A DNA stretch of 64,000 bases from Echinococcus granulosus (lineage: Eukaryota > Platyhelminthes > Cestoda > Cyclophyllidea > Taeniidae). Both the position numbers and the translations under genes were made by a program. How positions within the stretch are numbered: position 1 is the stretch's first letter; every line of letters begins with the position of its first letter. Of this stretch, positions 1 through 12,696 are shown in pieces. The notes beneath the pieces were generated by a model. It made no database searches and had not been told where the DNA came from. It saw nothing but the letters and a program-made list of their open reading frames with translations. Where the stretch lies: assembly GCF_000524195.1 (NCBI RefSeq), contig NW_020170383.1, positions 1,727,758 to 1,791,757 of the forward strand. Reading direction: 5' to 3'.

Positions 1-958
1 ATCCGCTGTTACGCAGGCGGCTTCAAGGGCGATTGAGCTGCTTGAATTGTCTGGTCGCGATTGGCTCTTCCGTGTTTACCCCATTAATAGCTTCAGGTCC
101 TGTGTACTTTATCCAGATAAAAACTAAATGTATTTACATGCTTGCTTCAACTTGTTTTATTTTATCTGAGGCCTCACCTTATTGGTGTTCTCAGGTCCTC
201 TTTCAAAGTACTGGTCATAGATAATTGGTTTTCCTGCGAGGATTACTGCAAGCAGCAAATTAATACCATCTCCAGGCAATTTTTTTACCTGAGTAACTAG
301 ATGTATGGGTTTCATTGACTTTTAAACACGAAAGTACGTTGGAGAGACAACGCTATCGTGATTGTAAACACCAACTAACACGATTATTAGGGAGAGGTCG
401 TGGCATCAATCCAAAGGTCGACTGTGGTACGTAGAACTGCAGGGGAATATTTGTTTGTTGATTTCTGGTGAGCTCAATTTCAGGCATTACACACAACAAG
501 CGCTGGCCTCTGATGCTGCACAGTTGTCGGAAGCATAACTCTTGGTGTGCGTGTCCGGTTTGGTGCCGTACACATGGGCGGTAGATTTGATGGTCTCATT
601 TCTGGCGGCGCTCCATATTAAGAATACTTGTCGGAAATAAATATAAATTACAAATACTACGTATGGGCTAGAGAGTCACTGCAATGGCGATGTTTTGTTT
701 AGCTTAGTGATGGACAATGAAAACGAACGGGATCAAATACCTCGAGACCGAGTCACAAATTTCTTTAATTTGTATACACTTGAAGGTGGGGTTAGGGGGT
801 CGAGGAGGAAGCTACGGTGATGGGAAGAGGGGATTAGGAGAAGGGGTTGCTTGGGGTTGGATGTGCATTTTTCGGCAGTAGTGAAGAATGTGGTTTCTGT
901 GTGAGAGTAAGTGCAGCGGAGTAGCATGGGAAAGCGCGGAGCGGTGAGAAAGCACAAC
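1..958. other. 3' flank of the GPR158-like gene, no gene seen
   Basis: No open frame here looks like a protein. The right part should be the 3' UTR of the minus-strand receptor whose stop codon lies at 959-961. The short frames at 33-224 and 733-981 show no recognisable domain. An ATTAAA-type polyadenylation signal is possible on the minus strand at 764-769. Confidence 0.5.
764..769 (-). terminator. possible poly(A) signal ATTAAA of the GPR158-like gene
   Basis: The minus strand reads ATTAAA about 190 nt downstream of the receptor stop codon. Position and sequence fit a variant polyadenylation signal. In AT-rich DNA such hexamers also occur by chance. Confidence 0.3.
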
Positions 959-3900
959 TTATCCATCATTGGCCCCTCCACTGACGCAGCCCGTTATCTC
1001 CTGCCTGCACCCGTACTCGTGCGGGGAGGACTGAGTCTTCGATCGATTGCGTCCGCCGGCGCCCAACTGCGAGGCGAAGCGCTGGTCCGTAGCGTCCACG
1101 AGGCTGGTGATGGAATCCTCGGACACTCGTGATGTCTCCTCATCTACCATCGAGGTGCCTAATGGAGCGCTTTTTCCACCGCCCGTCCCTGAACGCATAA
1201 CGCTCCGCTCACCACCGCCAATGTTACTTATGGTGCTAACGTCGCCCTGGTAACCCGATCCATAATCGCCCATACCACCGCCGTGATGTTTCTTATGAAA
1301 AGGCTGAAGGGAAAATCTAAAAGCAATGAAAAGGTGCACTTTACCACCATTTTCGTATACTAGCATAATGGCAGATTTTTGCATGCGCACAAATCATTTT
1401 CGTAAAAAAACGGCTTGTGGTTAATCGTACTTGAATAAATTATTTTTAGTTAGCGCTGGACCATAGAAGTTGCAGAATTATTTTATGCAGCGGCACTTCA
1501 CCACGAGCTACAACTAATGCTCCGCATTGGGGTTTAAGTTATAATGTGTTGGTTTTCAATTCTTGAAGAAAAATGTTGTCAGATCCGGTAGGTAAAACGT
1601 CAGCGTTTTTGTACAAAGTTAATACGTCCCAGCATTCATCAAAGATACCTATTTTTGTCACCAAAATCACGTTTTGATAAGAGACTACACTAGTATTCGG
1701 AAATGTTACGCAATCAGACATTGGGAAATGGATAAGGGCTTGTGTTTAAGCTTTACCATACTAAGTCACACAACCCATGTACTGGGATGGAAAACCAAAC
1801 ATTGATTTCACAATGCATATATGTTTAAATTTGGAAGCGGGACTTAAGTCTAGGTGTTCAGATCCAAAGTAATATAAAGAGATAAATGAAGGGGGGGCGA
1901 TGGGAGCGAAGAGAGGGGCTTACCACCCACATGATGTAACTCACCGGCGCTGCTTGCGTCCACCGCGTCGTTTGCTGATGTGCGGATTGTCACGACGCAT
2001 TGCCTTGGTCTTGTAGATCTCAATGGCCGTATAAAGGCGCTTCAGTTCTCGCTGAAAAGACACATACAACAAGAAAAATCACTTCCTTAATGGGCAAATA
2101 TATGCGATTAGGATAGGAAGACCTATTGAAAGTTATTGCCTGGTCTCTAGGGGCAGGTGGGTATGATAAATTGACGCGATTAACCGCCCAAAGAGTGGCA
2201 TACATGTCTTGAGGGCAAAGAATTGGTAACTCACCCGAATCACCTCGGGATCCATGTCGGCAAGATTGACGTCAGCAAGGTCAAGTTCGCCGTTGGAGGC
2301 GAGACGGAGTTTGTTGTTGGAGGGAACTAAGTGAGGCGCTGCCGACGCTCCCGGAACGGCACCCACCATGCCCCGCCGACCCCCGCTCACACCCACCACC
2401 ATGCCTACTACCTGTGGCGAGGGCGGCCTGTGGATGTACCAAAACTACAATTTCCAAGAAGAAATGTGCGCTTTACGCTAACCCTATAGTTTTCCACCTC
2501 TCCATAAACTTTACCTTAAGAAATTTGGATTTGCGAAAGGAAATGTTCCTTACAATGCTGATGAAATCGGTCTTAGAGCATAATCCAAAGGAGATTAACA
2601 TATTTTAAAGCACCAGTTAAAAACAGAGCCGGAGTAAATAATTTTCTCAGCAGAGAACGGGTCAGGGTGGTACGATTTGAAATGAAGTATTGATCCCGAG
2701 GAGTAAATAATAGTTTAAGCTTACGCCTGACACCCAGTCGACCTATAGTACTTGGTATCTATCATTGTGAGATAATGACTGTTTTACTTATTCGGCAAAT
2801 GCCTCATCCGAACCGAATTGAGCACGTGGACAATCAAAGTGTTAATCAACAAACGATGCTGTGGGAATAGAACAAATCTATGACATGGTGTTTATTTTCT
2901 GTTATCCGTTAATACGCGAAGTGGAATTCGATATCCCCAAAGTAGATTCACTTATCCAAATAAAGTTGTGTCTTGATAAGTGACAGCTTTAAGAACGGCG
3001 CTTCAACTATATGATAAGTGGCTTACCTTAGGGGCGAAAATAATCGCAATATTCACGGTGACCGTTAGATGGCATCTTATGAAGTAAATAAGGTATATGA
3101 CGTCCGGGTGTGTGGAGTACCAAATGAAGTGCCTAAAAAAGATCATGAGGCAGATTCAAGAGAGCTGTGTGTAGAATAGAACCGAGTCAATTTCGCAGCA
3201 AGTAGATTACCGAGTAAGGTAAAGGGTCCCAGAGCCAATAAGTTCAGTTAAGAAAACGATTGTTATACACCGGTTTTCATTGTATTCTGAGGGCGCAGAC
3301 CAAATAAGACGACAGTAATGCACGCCGGCCAAAAGAATCGCCATTTCACCTGAAACGACCAGCTAAGAGTGTTTCTTTTAATGCGAAAAAACCTGATTGT
3401 ATACAAAGTGTTGGAAATACAAACTGTGCCGATTTGGAAGCTATTGTGATAATGAGAAAGACTTTTTAATTCAACATATTTTCATCGAAGTACACCCAGA
3501 ATAGCACTTGAACAAAGTGTATGATATAATCCACTGGATTTGAGACTCACACCAAGCAGTAAGTATACGCCAGGAAAACCTTAACATTAATTGTTTAAAA
3601 TCAATTAGTAATTGCCATAGCGTTAGTCCAGTCCAGGCCTACCGAGTTGCACAAAAATGTCCCAGGACATGGCACGGCATACACGAAAGTATTGGTAGTG
3701 CACGCTGGGAGCCGAATCTTTCATACTCTTTTTTATTCCCCCTTTCTGCCACTCTGCCCCCACTTGTGCCATCTCCGCCATCGCTAGCTCCTCTCCATCC
3801 TGCCTAATTGAGGTCAGATTCGTCACAGTGTTGTTGGAGAGGAGCACGAAAGTGGAGCAGGAGACACAGCCGGAGGTAGCGTTGTGGGTGGATGAGGGTG

Positions 3901-6900
3901 ACTGGGGTGGAGGTGGCAGTGGTGGAGACGGTGTAGGTCGCTGAACCATCATCTGGATGCGACCCTTCACCAAAATGTCATCGACCATGGGCTGCTGAAC
4001 CGTGAACATGGTAGAGGCGGCGGGCACGGTGGAAACACCTACGAGGTTGCGAAATCGTGTATAATCCAGGGTGACCGCCGTCCATGCTAGCATGTAACCG
4101 ATGACGATAGCCACAAAGCACCCGAGGTACTTGAAGAGGTCCTTGTCACGTACGTGCACTCGATGGGCCTTACGGGATTGGAAGCAGATCAGCACTCTGG
4201 TAGAACGGAGGAGAAGGGAGTTAATCTGAAGTTTGTATACTCATTATTGAAATAGTGGAATCACTGTTTACAAGCACTTAAATAGAGAAGAGCGTTTGCC
4301 CAACCAGGATGGAAGAGCCTTTACTTTTGTTTAAAAAGGCAGGAAGTATAACCTCAAGCAAGTCAACCACCACCAAATTTAGGTGTTTTACTATAATAAA
4401 AGGTTCTCTATATCAGAGGCACAACACTCGGAATCAGGAATATTTGCTAAAATGGAGCATGATGGGACTAACAGAGTAGTTTTGCTTATTAAAATAAGCT
4501 AATTTCGTGGACAGGGTGAAATAAGAACGGTCTTATAATGGCTGCTTACCGGTACAATTTGACAATCAGCACACCGTACATGAGGGCAAAGCCGACCTCC
4601 CGAAACCACGGCAAGAGAATACATGTGGAACTGCTTGCTCGAAAGTACATCACAATGCTCTAAAGTGAAAATCACGTTTCGAAGTAGACATTTCTAAAAG
4701 CATACACGGTTATTTGTCGAATCAATCGGCAGAGAATGCAAGCGTAAACGGCCAAGGTTTTATTAAACAACGTTCCATTTTCAGTGGTAAATTATTCACC
4801 GACGTTATTATTTTTGAGAGGCAAAATGCCCACGGAAAAAAAGACGAATATTACAATCGTATTTCAGATGAATGGGAGTGGACTAAGCTGTTTGAATTCA
4901 ACCTTTTCTTCATACTTGGCATCGTTGGACTCACCATCCTAATGATAAGCACAAACGGAAAATAACGCAGAATAATTCTGAAACACTGATATTCCCGATA
5001 CATAGGCATTATAGTACTGGAAAACTGACTTTCACAAAACTCCAGTACGATAATGCAAACGATATTGACAAAAATAATGCACAAAAATAGCTTTCCAGCG
5101 AAGAAGCCTATTAATTATAAGAGCTCCTTAGCGGATATAAACACTTTGAGTGAGGGAAATGACTAGAAATTGTTTGTAACTAGACTGGTGTCTTTTCCCT
5201 TGCTCAGTAGAATCCGAGAAGGGGAGAGACCTGATGTCACTCTGGGTCACGCAGAAGGGTTGACCCTTTTTCTGCCTTGGAAACTAGCGGCGAGATAACG
5301 CTAAATAGTTGTTGCGTGCATCGCTTATCAAAACATTAAATCTTCGCTTGAAATTCGGGTGTTTTTCCTCCCTTTTTGGGTCCTAAAGTGATTTTGAGAA
5401 GAAAGTTAACCTTTTAAGTGAAAGGAAAGCTAATACCCACCACCTAAGACAGTAGTTTAGAAGGGAAGTTATCGAAGTGAATGACCAACACCTTGATATC
5501 TCATGCCAGAAATCATGTCATAGAGCCATGTTCATAAAACCATATAAAAGCCGACCTAAACATTTTAAAAGAGTAATTAGGGACAAATGTATTCAACATT
5601 AAAATGTTCTTTTAAGTGACATAGTTAATCTAGTCAAAACCTTTCAAGGAGAACTATATGATATCAAGTATTAAATGCCACTACTCAAGTAAAAAACACT
5701 GTGGAGATATCATGTACAGATGCACGGACAAATCCAGGATATTTTGGATAATTAAAAGTAAAAGGAACTCTGCTTTCAATGCAAATGCTGATCCGATTGC
5801 GAGGACACATGTGTAGGAAGAAAGCTCTAGCATTTCCTGAACAGTAGAAGAATATATTATTACACATATGTAATTATACGAACTTATACATTATTAGCGC
5901 CATTATGAAAGAAATTATGATAGACACATTCCATACGATTTGTTGAAAAACCACTTAATTTTGCATGCTAGCAGTTTTAATTAAAAGATGTGCATACTCT
6001 TTGCATTGAAAGGAACACCATTCGTTTCCTTAAGAGAATCTCAACACCATTGAAAATACGGCTCACCGTAGAGTAAAGGAGTACGGCACCAAGAAGAAAG
6101 ATTTCCAAAAACTTCCAGTTAGCTGCTTTGAATGCCTGGGAGACAAAGAAAACGGTTAACTTATTAATTATGATTTTGCGCACTCGTTTCGTATGAACAA
6201 GCAGGACATCAGAAAAAATAAGAATTTAATCAACAGCTTTGTGAAATGTGAATTGAGGTAATTTCAGTCAATAACCCATATTTAAAAAACCATTCTCGTG
6301 AACAGATGCTTCAGTTTTGCGGCAAATAAAGGCCTTATTGTCCCGTCTATATACAAAGCTAAAGTATAAATCAAATGGGATTTGGTGTAACATCTTTGTC
6401 GTGGCTAATTTATTGAAAAGACTATTGGCATTCCACACAAGGCAAAGAGTAAATGTTAGAGAGATTCCCCATCAATAAGAAACTGGCCTTACAGTAAAAT
6501 TTCTGATTATGGAACCCATCAATCAAAAACTCATATTCGAATTTCATCCTATGCATCATCAAGCACTTTCATTACACCACCATCTACTTGCTTTAATATG
6601 TCTGGCGTCGGAAGCCAACATTAAAGACAAAAGCGGAAAATACCGAAATATAGGTTTACATATGACTAAAGTCCTCTTACAACCATCTCCTGAACAACAA
6701 TCTCGCCCGAATTTCAAAGGTAAAGACCTCTTTGTAAACTCGGATGTGGAACGCGAAAAAAGGGATATAAGAGGGGCTAACACTATGCGAGGCGGACAAA
6801 AGTTGCAATGTGGGGGCTGTTTATGTCCCGAAGAAGCAAAGCATTGAGGTGAAAGCTAGGAATCAACATCTTTACAAGGGAGTAACTATGCAAAGCAAAA

Positions 6901-9900
6901 CATGTCAGTGTTTTATATTACTTCTAAACCAGAGGATTTATGTTCCGGAAGAACCAGCAATGCTCCGCGTTAATGGTACTAAGGTGGGCATTGCTCTGCA
7001 TTTGGAAAGAAGGATCAAACAGGAAGCAGCAATTATTAGCAGCCGTTCACAGAGAGACAGATGAAACTGCTGTGAGTACTCGAGTGAGGTGCGTATGCGT
7101 ACAAATTAAAGAGAAATACCTTAAATCCGAGGCAGTGGTAGTACGAAAATAATCACCAAACTGGTGTCAAAGCATTATTTCCCAAGTCTTCTTTTAGATA
7201 TTGCTCATATTTCCCCGAATTCTACCCTACCGCTTAGAACAATGATACCCTTCAAAAGTGTTGAAGGAGTTGCACTAAGAGATCGCATAAATTAACTTTC
7301 AATTCATCAAGCTTTGTGTGGCAGAGGTCGATACTTACCGGAAGTACAGCAAATAGGTATTTACTGATGACAAAAAGGCACATTTCCACTCAATAGTTCT
7401 TATAAAAAAAAAGCATCAATGGCTAAAGATGCGATTCTGAATATAATGAAAACACTAACTCAGAACGCTGAATAATGACACTCCAAAGAGAGCAAGTGGC
7501 TACGGAGACAGCTTTAAAAAGTAGTGTTTAAAACAATGAGGGACAAAATGTTATAGCATAAAGATCTTCAAAGACAAAACCAGTCGAAAAAGGAGCGCTT
7601 CAAACCGATGGAGCTATTAGTATTGTTCATACATGGAATTGGTTTCATCGAAAAAGGGTAGCACCAGCAATCCATCGGCCACTATAAATGCAACTAGACA
7701 ACATAAAGGTAGAAAGAGGGAGTGAAAATAGGCCAAAGGATCTAAGGCCTACCCGAGTGCGCCGGAGACGGAAGGTGAGGACCCCAAGGAGGAGGGTGGT
7801 GGTGATGGAGAAGGTCTGTATGGCTAGAGGAATGCCGCGTAGGAGGTGCATATTGTACTCTACGCCACAGGGCACGCTTGAGGTGCAGTTGGGACAGTCG
7901 GGTGGACAAACCTTGCAGCTCATGCGGTCCCATAGGCCCTTCGCCTCGCCACCAATGGCACCACTGGCACTGTTCTTCTGCGTCTCTTGCATATACAGCT
8001 CCGCCGGGTAGCCCTAACATGCGATAAATAAACCGAATAATGCGGCTAACTTTGTACCAATTAAATTTTTATTTGATTTTAGACACAAATTGCCGCTAAA
8101 TTTAACAATCCATATTAGTAAAATCGTTAAGATTCAAGCTACCTTCCTCTACCTTTTCGATCTCAGTAAACACGAGTACCACAATAATGGTCTGTGATGA
8201 AAAAAAAACTAGCCAAAAACACTCCTAAAATTACCCACAAAGTACAACAGAAGCCGAGAATTGCACCAGCGAATGCGTTACTTACGACCTCATTGCCTAG
8301 ATATTCGAAGATGTTTCTGCCTTCAAAAAAACCAAGCCTTCATTCTCCAGCGCCACCATACCATTATAATAAGAGTCTGGGCATCTGTCGCATAACCTCT
8401 CAAACAACATGGATGCTACGTGGACTGGAAGTGAAGTAGTTTTGCTTACATCGTAGTTAAAACCAATAGAAATGCCCCAGTACATGATTGAAGGGTATAG
8501 TGGAATTGGAGGTTAAGGTGTCATCGTCTTCCACACACAAATGAAGGGTCGCTCCATCACCCGCAAAAAACGTACGATGATTGCTCAGCAAATGAAGAGT
8601 TATGAAGACGAAAAATAGGTGGAAATCATTCTATAGACACTGACATAAGGCGTAGTTTATCGTGGCAGCTTGTTCTAGGATGAAGACGATTTAATTTTGA
8701 TTAAAAGTTGATTTCCCTGAGGGACACTAATACAATAAGAAAACTAGGAAATACGTATCATTAACAAAACAAAAGAGGTGAATAAGTGGAGACAGAAAAC
8801 AGCCACCCTGCGTGGAGCCAAGTTCTATTGTTTTATTGACACGAAATTAACATGAAACACATTAGTGCTTTATTTTTAGACCAGACAAGACCCATCTTAT
8901 TCACTCCTTTTCCCAAATAACAATAAAGTTGACAATTTCTAAAAAAGTACAATCGCGGAGGTGCTAACATGGCCTTGTTAGGTACATATTAAACTGATAA
9001 ACACCTACATTTTCCGGCCGATCTGTGTAAAAACCAGGTTTGCATTGACAGATGTAATTGGCAACATCGAAGGCCCATTCCTGGTATTGGCGGTAGACGC
9101 ACTACAAAGTCCGATTGAGATGAGAAAATACACCATCACCATCAGTGATAATAAAACGGTCCAAAACCAAAAACCCATTTGAGTGGGTGGATAAGAAAGA
9201 TACTCACCTGCGTTGTACTGTGGCGGCAATAGTCAAGTCCAACAGCACAGAGATCAAGGGCTAGGTTGCGGAGGTCGAATTCAAAAACCAGACTAAATCA
9301 AAAAAAGCCAAAAATGACACTTCATGTGACTTCTATCACACTTTCATTTTTAGAGCCCTGATGTTAACAGCGATGGGATTCTAGGTGATGTAAGTTTACA
9401 ATCTATGACTTTACGCTTAAAATGCACACAATCCCTAGTTTAGTTGTAGGTGGGATGGATACAGGGTACTTATCAGGTTCTGAGCAGAATTTTATGCTTC
9501 CTAAAATACAATTCTACATTATCCACGTGCTAAAGACGACAGACGAAAAGATATTTTGTTGCACTAGTTTTGAGAGTGAAATCAAGCACAAAATCATGTG
9601 TCACGTCACGTTGAAGTACGTTTAAGATAGCATTTCAAAAAAAGGAATTTCACGTGTTAAGAAGGGAAGGATTGCATACACCTAGCTTATGTATGCTTAG
9701 ATGCAGCTGTTAAAAAATTGCGTATATTTGAAATTACTAGCCGAACTTCTCGGGACTATTTATTGCTAGTCTGGCTATTACAAAACCTCCGAATACTTGA
9801 TTTAAACATGGACCTTCGTTTCCGTCACGCATATGCAACACCAAAAACATACCTTTTTAATTTTGAATGGTTTTGTTATTAATTGAGTGCTCTTATTCCG

Positions 9901-12696
9901 CATTGTTCAAACTAATCCACGCCGGGAGACACGTTCTAGGACCGACCCAAAGCAATTTATTCGATTGAGGAAAATATTATTAAAAATGGGTTTAGACGGA
10001 AGACGTACGTTTATAAAGGAAAGGAAGATTGTAGGAACAAGTTCTCTGTTGATTTTGTTAATATGATATAAACCACATGTAAAGCACTTTGTTCACGCAT
10101 TACTGCAGGAAATTATCAACCCCTTTTAGCTACCCATGCAACAGTCTATGGAAGCACTATTCCATGAGTCTGATTGGTAATTGTACCACCGACTTCGTTA
10201 TCGAAATCACCTTTCATCGGAGTATGGCTAAGTGTTTCGAAATGCCTAACAGCGTGGCATGTCTGGTGCTCTACGATTTCTGATCTAACGAAGCTTCCGG
10301 AATGGAATTGTATGGATTTAAGGAACAGTAGTTCCTTGAGAGACATTTAATCAAACCATCATTAAAGGTTTCAGAAATGTTAATCAGACGCATTTAAAAG
10401 AAACAAAGGCAGTCATAACCCAGCAGATTTGGTTTTTGTAGATCAAATATGAGATTTTTCGAAGAATTTAATGGTCTGGCTGGAGAAAACGCTTTATAAA
10501 CTAAGGAAAAAAAAACAAAGGATGTTATTCAGACAAAGAGAAATAAATCTCAACGTGATTTATCGCTAATGGTGAGAACTTCTTGACAGAAGTATCAAAT
10601 AAAACGTATGCATTAAGATAACTCAACCAAAACAGCAATGATGAAATAATGATGCAATACAACTTGAACCATCTCTTTATGGAATTTACGCTTGGAAAAA
10701 AGTGTTTTCCGGGTACTTTAAATATGACACGAATTCAATGAAAGTTCGACCACTTCAGGTACTGTTATTGGCCTTTGAGATTCACAGGAGACGTCCTGAT
10801 CGAAGCATATAGAATAATTAACCGTAGCATCGATCCCAACCAACGAAATCCACTTTGCCCCACTTTGTTAGGTCATAAACTTATGGCAATAACTGGACTA
10901 TAACCTTAAAGTGGAATCCCGCCATTAATTATGCCAGACATCTATTTTTTGGGAAACTAAAGTTCATAGCAAATCTCACACCATCAAAACAGAGATAAGT
11001 AACAAGGCATTTGCAATTTTAAATAAACTCTGGGGTGACTTAAAACAATCCACAGGGGTGAGATCAACTGGCCTTAACAGTGGCAGAGACCAATGGAAAA
11101 GGTGGGCTTACTCGAAGAAAAAACTATTCAACATTAGTGATGCATCCCTGTTTCATTCGACTTTAGTGTCTCCTTCGTAAAACAAAGGTCTTTAACAAGG
11201 CTCACCCTTCTGAAATGGTAGTTTAGAGTCGAATTCCCGGATTCATAGGCGTGGACCTCAGATAATCCTGGCGTAAATGTGTAAAGGTTTTTTCACTATT
11301 TTTCCGCTAACATTTGAAAAGAGTCTTAAAGCTTTTAACCTCATAGAAGACAAATTTATGAAGTGCTTACAGAACCCATGACCTTTCCTCAGTTGACAGA
11401 GGATATTGCCTCTGTAAGGGAGGCCACCTGTCAGACTGTCATATAAATGAAGGGGCAGCCACGGAAATAGTGGTACAAATAATTAAAAAGCCAAGCAAGA
11501 GAGGTCTCGCCTACGTCGAGAAATAGTGACATCTTTTCGTTTGATTTGAAATTCCACTTGCTATCAACAGGGACAGATTTTGCCTCCACCATTTCGCCAA
11601 TTGATTTGGTTAAAAACAAAAAAAACGCATGAAAATAATGCTGGATGGATTAGAGACACAAGGACTGAATATTGTCTAGATGCAAATGCACTCAACTCTT
11701 TACTTGGTTATGCTACTGCACAATAATTATCCCAAATCTATCACAAAACCTTTTTCCGACTTTTTGAACGCGACGGAGAGCGAAGTTACTAACAGGTAGA
11801 ACCTTCAATTAGACGTGAGAAAGATGACGAGACATGGTTGAAACAGGCCAAAAACTGACTCAACTTGCTAATAGAGTCTTCCATTAAATGGGAGCAACCT
11901 ACCTCGCAGATTTTGTATGCGGAACCGGGATGATCAGATGAAGGGGTATCTTTTTTCCGGGCATAGAGACACCGAAATTGCAGTGCAGGGGCGCCCACAC
12001 TCCAACCATTTGAATGGCCGAGGAGATGGGTTTAAGAATGGAGCCCTCTAGTATCGATGTCATAAGTGCACAGAGGTTGCCTGGCGGTCTGGAAGCAAAT
12101 CCCTCCACGTTAAGAGTTGATTTTTCCACGTACATGAGGTGCCCACTACCCATACAGATCGTCACACTATTCACCGCGGATTCATCCTCTTGTCCGCCTC
12201 CCCTACTGCTCCTGGAATAGTACGATGATGTCTGCATGAAAGCTCGCATCAAAGGCCCCAAGAAGTTTTCAAAATTCATATTCCCAGTCGCCCCTTCAAC
12301 CAATATAAGGCCCTTTAAGGACAACCAGTTGATTACGAGTTCAGCTAGTGAGGCTGCTCGAACAATGTCCCACCGGTAGGAGTTGTGCAATGCTACGGGC
12401 GTGACAATGGTGCAAAGGAATTCAGCATAGTTCCGCCTAAACGGCAAGAGGTAGGAATAATTTTTCGGAGGCAGTTGATTTGCTTCTAACTCTGCAGAAA
12501 TCAACAAATCAGGGCAACCTGAGGTCGGACTGTGAAGAGTCTTAGCGATCAGAGAGAGAAGACGTCGTGACTCAGCACGAGAAAGCTCCCGGTTATTGCA
12601 GTATATAGGAATGATTAAGAGCATAAAAAGGAGTATAGAAATAAGTACACATTTTAGAGGAATATATATTTTATTGGGAAGAAGAAGAAGAGACAT
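959..12696 (-). CDS. GPR158/GPR179-like class C G protein-coupled receptor, 14 exons, 979 aa
   Basis: Exons in coding order are 11903-12696, 11515-11560, 11371-11411, 9208-9292, 9009-9101, 7753-8013, 6067-6135, 4550-4659, 3643-4196, 3211-3349, 3027-3132, 2235-2411, 1945-2051 and 959-1316. All junctions are GT/AG, phases agree, and the total is 980 codons with stop. The start ATG (12694-12696) opens a signal peptide (residues 1-33, hydrophobic core then YC). An ectodomain to about residue 310 takes the place of the GPR158 Cache domain. A Cys-rich linker follows (YICQCKPGFYTDRPEN near 338-353, CKVCPPDCPNC near 386-396). Membrane segments lie near 414-434, 447-466, 476-499, 521-541, 677-697, 709-731 and 741-764. 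The ECL1/ECL2 cysteines are conserved (TCILLPW, FRVC at 670-673). The helix DPEVIRRELKRLY (about 819-831) and DNPH match the vertebrate post-TM7 helix. In mammals GPR158 is a metabotropic glycine receptor coupled to RGS7; its fly relative is smog. Ligand here is unknown. Family call is firm; exons 2 and 3 are the least certain. Confidence 0.9.
9293..11370 (-). other. largest intron of the GPR158-like gene
   Basis: This is 2.08 kb of AT-rich sequence between ectodomain exons 3 and 4. I searched several donor-like sites on the minus strand (near 9853 and 11108) for extra Cache exons and found only frames broken by stops. Open frames at 9422-9625 and 10089-10346 resemble no family I know. Confidence 0.5.
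11371..11560 (-). other. two micro-exons of the GPR158-like ectodomain (least certain part of the model)
   Basis: Exon 1 ends in phase 2 (GCGAG, then GTAGGT) and the exon at 9292 needs phase 2 input. A 46-nt exon (11515-11560) and a 41-nt exon (11371-11411) join these with consensus sites: acceptor GATAG, donor GTAGGC, acceptor CTTACAG, donor GTAAGC. The 103-nt segment between them is pyrimidine-rich on the minus strand. An alternative reads on from 11515 to about 11480, giving LAWLFNYLYHYF, which also looks loosely Cache-like. That route finds no donor in the phase the 9292 exon needs. Confidence 0.5.

Noticed and set aside
911..1253. Plus-strand frames over the last receptor exon
   Set aside because: They are antisense to the Gly/Ser-rich C-terminal exon, whose GC content produces long frames on both strands.
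6509..7152. Overlapping plus-strand frames inside the GPR158-like gene
   Set aside because: They lie in the intron between exons 6 and 7 and show no domain or splice context.
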